NCBI GenBank assembly: GCA_033977485.1
Contig: CM066995.1
Location: 44,885,736-44,949,735 of the forward strand
DNA length: 64,000 nucleotides
Source of the DNA: Hydrangea macrophylla
Taxonomy: Eukaryota; Streptophyta; Magnoliopsida; Cornales; Hydrangeaceae
Direction of reading: 5' to 3'
Part shown: positions 58,061 through 64,000 of the stretch, one piece after another
Layout: each line of letters opens with the position of its first letter
Position numbering within the stretch: position 1 is the first letter of the stretch
Notes under the pieces: generated by a model
What the model saw: the letters and a program-made list of their open reading frames with translations, nothing else
Database searches by the model: none
What the model was told of the DNA's origin: nothing
Program-made: the position numbers and the translations under genes

Positions 58061-59302
58061 TAAGAAAATCAGGGATTGAATTGTTAATGCCTTTGATATA
58101 TTCTATATCAAAATCGAATATAGATAAAATAGATTGCCATCTGGCAAATATCTATTTTGAAGCCAAATTTTTCACATCTTTTTCTAAAATAAATTTAGCA
58201 CTTTTGCAATCAATCCTGACTAGAAATTTTTGATTTAAAATATCATCTTGAAATTTACTTATACATAATACTAAATAAAGAATTTCTTTCTTTATGGTAC
58301 TGTAATTGTTTTGTGCTTTGTTCCAAATTCCAGAATGGTATCTCACAATCTGTTCATTGGATGAACCATTGACTTTTTGAAGGAGAATTCCTCCATAACC
58401 ATGCTCTGAAGCATCTGTTTGGATAATTTTAAAGGAATCAACTGAAGGAATGCCAAGACATGGCAAAGTTTTGACATATTTTTTGACTTCTTGAACAATG
58501 GAAGTATGAACAGGTGACCAAGGAGGGGGATTGGATTTCAACCTATCAAATAGGGGTTTACATTTTGAACGAAGACTGGGATAAAATCAAATATATAATT
58601 TAAAGAACCTAAAAATCTTTGTAACTGGGTTTTGTCCAGGATTTCATCTGGGAATTTATCAGCAAATTGAATGGCTCTATCAATAGGAGTGATTTTCCCA
58701 CAATGAATATTGTGACCAAGAAATCTGACTTTGGACTGAAATAGACTGATTTTTGAGGCTGAGACAACAAGACCATTGGCTTTGATGGTATTGAAAAATG
58801 AATTTAAATGTTTCCAATGTTCATCAATTGACTTTGAGAAAATAAGAACATCATCAATGTAGACAATTGAAAAATGACTGAATGGGTTAAATATTTCATT
58901 CATAATATTTTGAAATTCACTAGGGGCAATCTTAAGACCAAAAGGCATTACATTCCATTCGTAGTGGCCAAATGGGGTAGTAAAGGCAGTCTTATATCTA
59001 TCACTCTCATGAATTTGGATTTGCCAAAATCCGCTCTTCATATCAAATTTACTAAAAATAACAGCTTGGCTTAATCGATTGACTAAATCTCTCTTATTGG
59101 GGATAGGGTACCTAATCCATTCTAAGACCTTGTTGAGAGGTTTGTAATTGATAACTAGCCTTGGTGTTCCTCTTTCTAACTCTGCATTTTTTCTAACATA
59201 AAAAGCAGGGCAAGACCAAGGTGACTTACTTTTACGAATTAATTTTTTATTTAATAATTCATCAATTTCTCGTTTACATAATTCCATGTCTTCTTGACTC
59301 AT
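58061..59302 (-). pseudogene. Pararetrovirus reverse transcriptase and RNase H
   Basis: The RT occupies 59302-58538: KSPWSCPAFYVRKNAE, LVINYKPLNKVLEWIRYPIP, FSKFDMKSGFWQI, YEWNVMPFGLKIAPSEFQ, the intact catalytic SIVYIDDVLIFSKS near residue 147, and LQRFLGSLNYI. RNase H follows in a different frame from 58541 (IQTDASEHGYGGILLQ, NNYSTIKKEILYLVLCISKF, VRIDCKSAKFIL), then an in-frame stop near 58150, and IFARWQSILSIF with PDFLTREFLQ to about 58061. RT and RNase H copy pregenomic RNA into DNA. The frame change and stop break this copy. Confidence 0.9.
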
Positions 59303-59311
59303 TTGAATAGG

Positions 59312-59631
59312 TCTAGCTTTGGTAGGGATATTGGACTCATTAAAGGTTTTGACATAAGGAAGGGTAACGATATGTCTTTTCCTATACCAAAAGGCATTAG
59401 GTAAATCTGCACATATATTACTAATGATTCTAGACTTAAAGTCTTCTATCTTGATTTGAAGTGATTTATTGGTCTAGCTTTGGTAGGGATATTGGACTCA
59501 TTAAAGGTTTTGACATAAGGAAGGGTAACTATATGTCTTTTCCTATACCAAAAGGCATTAGGTAAATCTGCACATATATTACTAATGATTCTAGACTTAA
59601 AGTCTTCTATCTTGATTTGAAGTGATTTATT
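59312..59631. repeat. Tandem duplication of about 160 bp inside the pararetrovirus pol
   Basis: The block starting GTCTAGCTTTGGTAGGGATA at 59312 runs to 59471 and is repeated almost exactly at 59472-59631. It lies between protease and RT and would add about 53 codons or break the frame. Only one copy of the right-hand part is seen in the plus-strand fragment near 63280. Confidence 0.9.
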
Positions 59632-59742
59632 GGTTAACTGATTCTCAATTTTTACATATCTAAATTCTTCTTGTAAAGACCTTAGATGTAAAGTTTTACA
59701 GTAAAGAATTTTTTTATTTTTTAAAATTGATTGGTCTTTTAA

Positions 59743-60714
59743 CTATTTTAAATCTCTAAGTAATGGCTTAGTGAGGAACTTAAATTGGACCTTTTGTCCA
59801 CATGCGTGAGTGGTTAATCCATCATTATTAGTAGTAAATGGGTAAAGTAGGCATAGAAATGGTATTCCTAAAATAACTTTATCAGTCATGTTTTTAATCA
59901 GAACAAATGCTGTTTTAAAACAAACATTGTTTTGGCACACGTGTGCACTAGGTAACTTATATTCAATTTGCATTTGACTACCATTAGCAGAACTAAGACG
60001 TTCACTGGTTTTTACATAATATTTGGTTGGAATTAACCCTTCTTGAATGCAATTAAGATCAGCTCCTGAATCTATTAGTGCTATGGTTTCTATTTCTAAT
60101 TCTTTGTTTACTATTATTTTAACATTGCAATGCCATTTTTGTAGATGTATTTTATTCATAACTTGAAGCAAACTGGGTTGTTCTATTTTTCTAGGAGAAT
60201 TCTGGTGACTAGGGGAAGTATCTTCACTACTAGAATCTTCACTAAGGGAAGTATCTTCATTTTTGTCAAACTTAGCAACTTGATTTTGTAAGTTTTTTAT
60301 GTCATCTTTAACTTGCTTGATTTCAACTTGTAAATCCTGAGCTGTAAGTTCTTTTTTGGGTTTATTAAATCTTTCAAGTGTTTTATCAAGACTAACAGTG
60401 GGATGATTATTTTTTCTAGCTTCTTCCTGTATGGTTAACAGTGTTCTAAGCTTATTTAGATATGTTGATTTTAAGTGTTCATCATCTATTTTACTAATTA
60501 AATCTAACAATAAATTTTCTTGTTCACTTTTCTTAGATAAAACATTAATTATTCTGCTAGATTGTTCACTATTAAGGGATGGGTAGTCGTTGTCTAGTTT
60601 TGACTCTTTAGTAGATTCTTTTTTGCTAACAATTACATTAACTGTATCTATAGGTTTTGTATTTTTACTAGTCCTATGTAGTAGAATCTTTATCATGATG
60701 ATTGTGTCCTTCAC
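59743..60714 (-). pseudogene. Pararetrovirus coiled-coil region and aspartic protease
   Basis: The N-terminal half is Lys/Glu-rich with a predicted coiled coil (AQDLQVEIKQVKDDIKNLQ, about residues 125-150), followed by a Ser/Glu/Asp-rich stretch. The protease starts near residue 185, with the active-site ALIDSGADLNCIQEG and then KVILGIPFLCLLYPF. In related elements this enzyme processes the viral polyprotein. It overlaps the end of the movement-protein ORF by 41 bases in another frame; in related elements the two are usually one polyprotein, so a frameshift near 60700 is likely. A plus-strand copy is at 62397-63160. Confidence 0.82.
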
Positions 60715-62287
60715 ATGTGATGTTACTATTATCTTTTAACATTTTATGATTTTTACTACGAGATGCCTTATGGGATGAGCTACCATTTCCTTTGGCACTC
60801 TTGTCATCATTTGGCTTCCTAGTTTTTCTATTTTCTTCTATAGACTCAGGAATAGATGGGTTACTATTTTTTATAGACTTACTAAGCTTTGAATGGGACA
60901 AACTACCATTGTCCTTTGGTTTTTTGCTACGTAATGATCTTTGGGGTTTACTATACTCTTTTTTGATTTTTCTTTTCTTGACAGAGAAATCTATGGTATC
61001 ATGATAATTTTCCAAAAATGCAAAGAAATGTATATTTCTTTTAACTAACTTCATGTATTTTTTCCAAGCTTTTACAATAGATTTTCTCTCATCTTCACTA
61101 TAAATAATTCGATAATTGACTCTATAAGTATCATTAATGGGTGAATTATATTCTTTGGCTAAGTATTCCATATCAATCTCAAAATCTTTACTCATAGTGA
61201 ATAAATCTTTACTAGGACCTTCAAAATCTATTTGAGTAGGAGAGTTTGGAAAACTATCTTCACTTGGTACTTTGTAACAAGGATTACTAACTTGGGCTGT
61301 GGTTTTAATACCTTTTAACTTAGTATCAATTTCATTGAGGAGATCTTTATCTTTTCTAACTGTTGTAGTCCTATCAAGAATACAAGATGTACTCGATCTA
61401 GAAGACTTAGAATCAAAATCTCTAATTTTTAAAGAAGATGTCCTAACTCGTTGTCCATCAAAACTGATTCTAACTTTTCCATCATTGAATTGTTGTACAT
61501 GATCTAAATTGACTGTATCATTATTTTGGAAATTACTAGAATGATATTCATTTTCTAAAATCCAACAACTGGGTAACTCCACATCCTTCCACAGAATAGT
61601 CTTAGGAATTTGGATGTTAGCATGTTTAGAACTACCTAACATAAGTAAAGTTTGATTTTTAGGACTTTTAATTAAAGCATGAACATTAAGATTACTTCGA
61701 ATACATTTATAATAAATTCTATAAATTAAAGCAAGAGCTTGTGAACCACTATGCATATTAGTTATTTCACCAGCAGTTTTAATATTTAATGTCAAAGCTT
61801 TTAACAAGTGGGGGTCACTAAGACTTATGGTAAAGTCGGGGAAACAATTAAAATGAACTGGTCCATCATGAAGGCTGGACTGCATAATTCCCATTATACT
61901 AGTACAAAAATTTAAAAATCTAGCATCTCTAAGACATAATAAAATTGAAGAATTTATTCCTTTAATATTGAGTGGTTTAACTGCAACTTGTATTAACCCT
62001 ATGTGAATGAAGTTGTAACCATCAGATCTATGTTTTCTAATTGACTTTTTACTAAGTAGTTGACACTTTTCATGTTCTTTGTTAATACTATAGGTTTTTT
62101 CTACAGTTTTAACATTATAATCAATCCTAAAACTAAGGAAAGTTGACTTGTAAATTTCTCTAGTGGAAATCTTAGGGATGGTCCAATCACTATAATCTTG
62201 GTTGACTTCTTCATACCTATGTTCTTCTTCATTAATTATGTCTGGTAAAGTGGGATAAGAGGTTCTAGAGCTAGAAAGAATGTTAAA
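60674..62287 (-). pseudogene. Pararetrovirus movement protein region
   Basis: The 30K-type movement protein core is recognisable: GYNFIHIGLIQVAVKPLN, SSILLCLRDARFLNF, GPVHFNCFPDFTISLSDP and LKALTLNIKTAG. In such viruses this protein opens plasmodesmata for cell-to-cell spread. A long polar, Lys/Ser-rich C-terminal extension (about residues 400-549 of the open stretch) has many KSK/RSK groups and no zinc knuckle. The open frame continues to 62323, but its first dozen codons lie in the opposite-strand copy that starts near 62288, so they are chimeric. Confidence 0.85.
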
Positions 62288-63302
62288 ACCTATAGTATTA
62301 ACAAAGAACATGAAAGATGTCAACTCCTTAGTAAAGAGTCAACTAGAAAACATAGATCCGATGGTTACAACTTCATTCACATAGGGTTAATACAAGTTGC
62401 AGTTAAACCACTTAATATTTAGTCTTGATAAAACACTTGAAAGATTTAATAAACCCAAAAAAGAACTTACAGTTCATGATTTACAAGTTGAAATCAAGCA
62501 AGTTAAAGATGACATAAAAAACTTACAAAATCAAGTTGCTAAGTTTGACAAAAATGAAGATACTTCCCTTAGTGAAGATTCTAGTAGTGAAGATACTTCC
62601 CCTAGTCACCAGAATTCTCCTAGAAAAATAGAACAACCCAGTTTGCTTCAAGTTATGAATAAAATACATCTACAAAAATGGCATTGCAATGTTAAAATAA
62701 TAGTAAACAAAGAATTAGAAATAGAAACCATAGCACTAATAGATTCAGGAGCTGATCTTAATTGCATTCAAGAAGGGTTAATTCCAACCAAATATTATGT
62801 AAAAACCAGTGAACGTCTTAGTTCTGCTAATGGTAGTCAAATGCAAATTGAATATAAGTTACCTAGTGCACACGTGTGCCAAAACAATGTTTGTTTTAAA
62901 ACAGCATTTGTTCTGCTAATGGTAGTCAAGTGAAAATTGAATATAAGTTACCTAGTGCACACGTGTGCCAAAACAATGTTTGTTTTAAAACAGCATTTGT
63001 TCTGGTTAAAAACATGACTGATAAAGTTATTTTAGGAATACCATTTCTATGCCTACTTTACCCATTTACTACTAATAATGATGGATTAACCACTCACGCA
63101 TGTGGACAAAAGGTCCAATTAAAGTTCCTCACTAAGCCATTACTTAGAGATTTAAAATAGTTAAAAGACCAATCAATTTTAAAAAATAAAAAAATTCTTT
63201 ACTGTAAAACTTTACATCTAAGGTCTTTACAAGAAGAATTTAGACATGTAAAAATAAAGAATCAGTTAACCAATAAATCACTTCAAATCAAGATAGAAGA
63301 CT
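62288..63302 (+). pseudogene. Plus-strand pararetrovirus fragment: movement protein joined to protease
   Basis: It opens with a movement-protein piece ending VAVKPLNI and a stop at about 62420, directly followed by SLDKTLERFNKPKKEL, the protease-ORF sequence that in the minus copy lies about 1.6 kb further on. It is therefore an internal deletion. The protease part continues to 63160 with the DSGAD site intact, but a 72-bp stretch is duplicated (about 62855-62990). It ends near 63302 at another inversion junction. Confidence 0.85.
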
Positions 63303-64000
63303 GAAGAAGCAAAAACTGAAGAAGAAAGACACAGATAAATAAAGAAGACAATAAATAACTGAAACTTACAGATTGGATTACTGGGAATGAATCACTGAAG
63401 TGCTCAGTGTATACATCAAGTATTACAAACTATGAACTGAGTTATTACAGAAAGTAGATGAGAATTTCTCAAAGGAATCTCACGTTCACTCAAAACAAAA
63501 CTCTCTGAAAGTTCTCAAGAAAAGTCTTAAAGAAGACTCTGCAAGGAAGTTCTAGGAAGTTCTCCCTGTAACTGGATGCTGAGGGGTTTACTTATAGCCT
63601 TCCAAATGTCCTGTTGAGCTCGTGAATGGGCAATGAGCTGTAAAGTACTTTTGGATAACTGGCTCTTCACATGGAGTTACTGTGGGTAAACATCGTTCTG
63701 TCTGTTACTGTTTAATCACGCAGAATCTGAAAAAGCCTGTCGGTTACTGTGGCCGAAAGGATGATTTGACTTGTCCTTTTAACTGTAGTTTTAACCAGTG
63801 TTAATGGGAGTTTCACCGAGAAACCTTTGCATTACCATGGTTAATACTATCCTTTTTACTAAAAAACATTGGATGCTCAATTATTCCTGACTCTCTTCAT
63901 AAGGGTTTTGAGCATCTTGACATGCTGAACTGAAATAAGGATCAAAAGGCTGTGCCACAGAGCAGGATCCTTCTGAACTGTGACTGCTGTTATCTTGATC
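63303..64000 (-). repeat. Minus-strand copy of pararetrovirus leader, promoter and downstream ORF end
   Basis: Read on the minus strand, 64000-63880 is the end of the downstream ORF (SVAQPFDPYFSSA, ending YEESQE), then the intergenic region with its TATA-like site near 63590. It is the inverse of about 56565-57263, with few differences. The segment continues past the window edge. Confidence 0.88.

Larger units (their letters stand above)
55716..64000. mobile_element. Endogenous pararetrovirus locus (Caulimoviridae), rearranged
   Basis: Movement protein, aspartic protease, reverse transcriptase and RNase H of caulimovirid type occur in five segments of alternating strand: a 35-bp minus protease scrap (55716-55750), plus 55757-57775, minus 57776-62287, plus 62288-63302, minus 63303 to the window edge. 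There are no LTRs and no integrase, as expected for integrated pararetroviral DNA. The domain order and the downstream ORF resemble the florendovirus-like elements widespread in angiosperm genomes, but the genus is my inference. Stops, frame changes, internal deletions and duplications mark it as a non-functional genomic copy. No CCHC nucleocapsid knuckle is visible. Confidence 0.88.

Noticed and set aside
60792..61502. Plus-strand ORFs opposite the movement protein
   Set aside because: They are antisense shadows of the longer, domain-bearing minus-strand frame.

Overview
This is a repeat-rich window of plant nuclear DNA, almost certainly from a dicot-like angiosperm. It holds Ty3/gypsy and Ty1/copia elements with plant-type primer-binding sites, a plant RTE-type LINE, an endogenous Caulimoviridae (pararetrovirus) locus and one many-exon receptor-like gene of a plant-specific family. 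I cannot name the species. I see no bacterial or organellar genes, rRNA, tRNA or CRISPR.

Left part (1-23.3 kb): an Ogre/Tat-like LTR retrotransposon (minus strand, running off the left edge) sits inside the 3' LTR of an older minus-strand chromovirus-type Ty3/gypsy element (3485-13475). That element's gag is itself split by a hAT-type MITE with a perfect 8-bp target duplication. Next comes a 5'-truncated plus-strand gypsy element (13.7-19.9 kb), then an AT-rich stretch with at least four non-autonomous DNA elements. The LTRs of all three gypsy elements carry dense, family-specific arrays of short palindromes.

Middle (23.3-39.9 kb): a copia element complete from LTR to LTR (23357-29551, 5-bp target duplication) but carrying a changed catalytic motif; decayed minus-strand ORFs, one with a plant mobile domain, lying antisense to a plus-strand LTR-like sequence; a full-length but broken RTE LINE (34416-37600) with a perfect 16-bp target duplication; and low-complexity, tandem-repeat DNA.

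Gene (39.9-53.2 kb, minus strand): a 19-exon LRR-malectin gene resembling the LRR-VIII-2 receptor kinases. Its exons join in frame from signal peptide to transmembrane helix (651 codons plus stop), but it ends just after the helix inside a tandem repeat array, and no kinase exon is visible. Its introns are loaded with hAT and Tourist-like elements, LINE fragments and microsatellites.

Right part (53.2-64 kb): fold-back repeats upstream of the gene, a GGT-rich satellite-like tract with 16-bp palindromes, and then a rearranged endogenous pararetrovirus. It is made of alternating plus and minus segments (movement protein, protease, reverse transcriptase/RNase H, a downstream ORF and the regulatory region), with stops, frameshifts, duplications and an inverted repeat of about 700 bp.

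Apart from the LRR-malectin gene, everything protein-coding that I can recognise here is transposon- or virus-derived and decayed.
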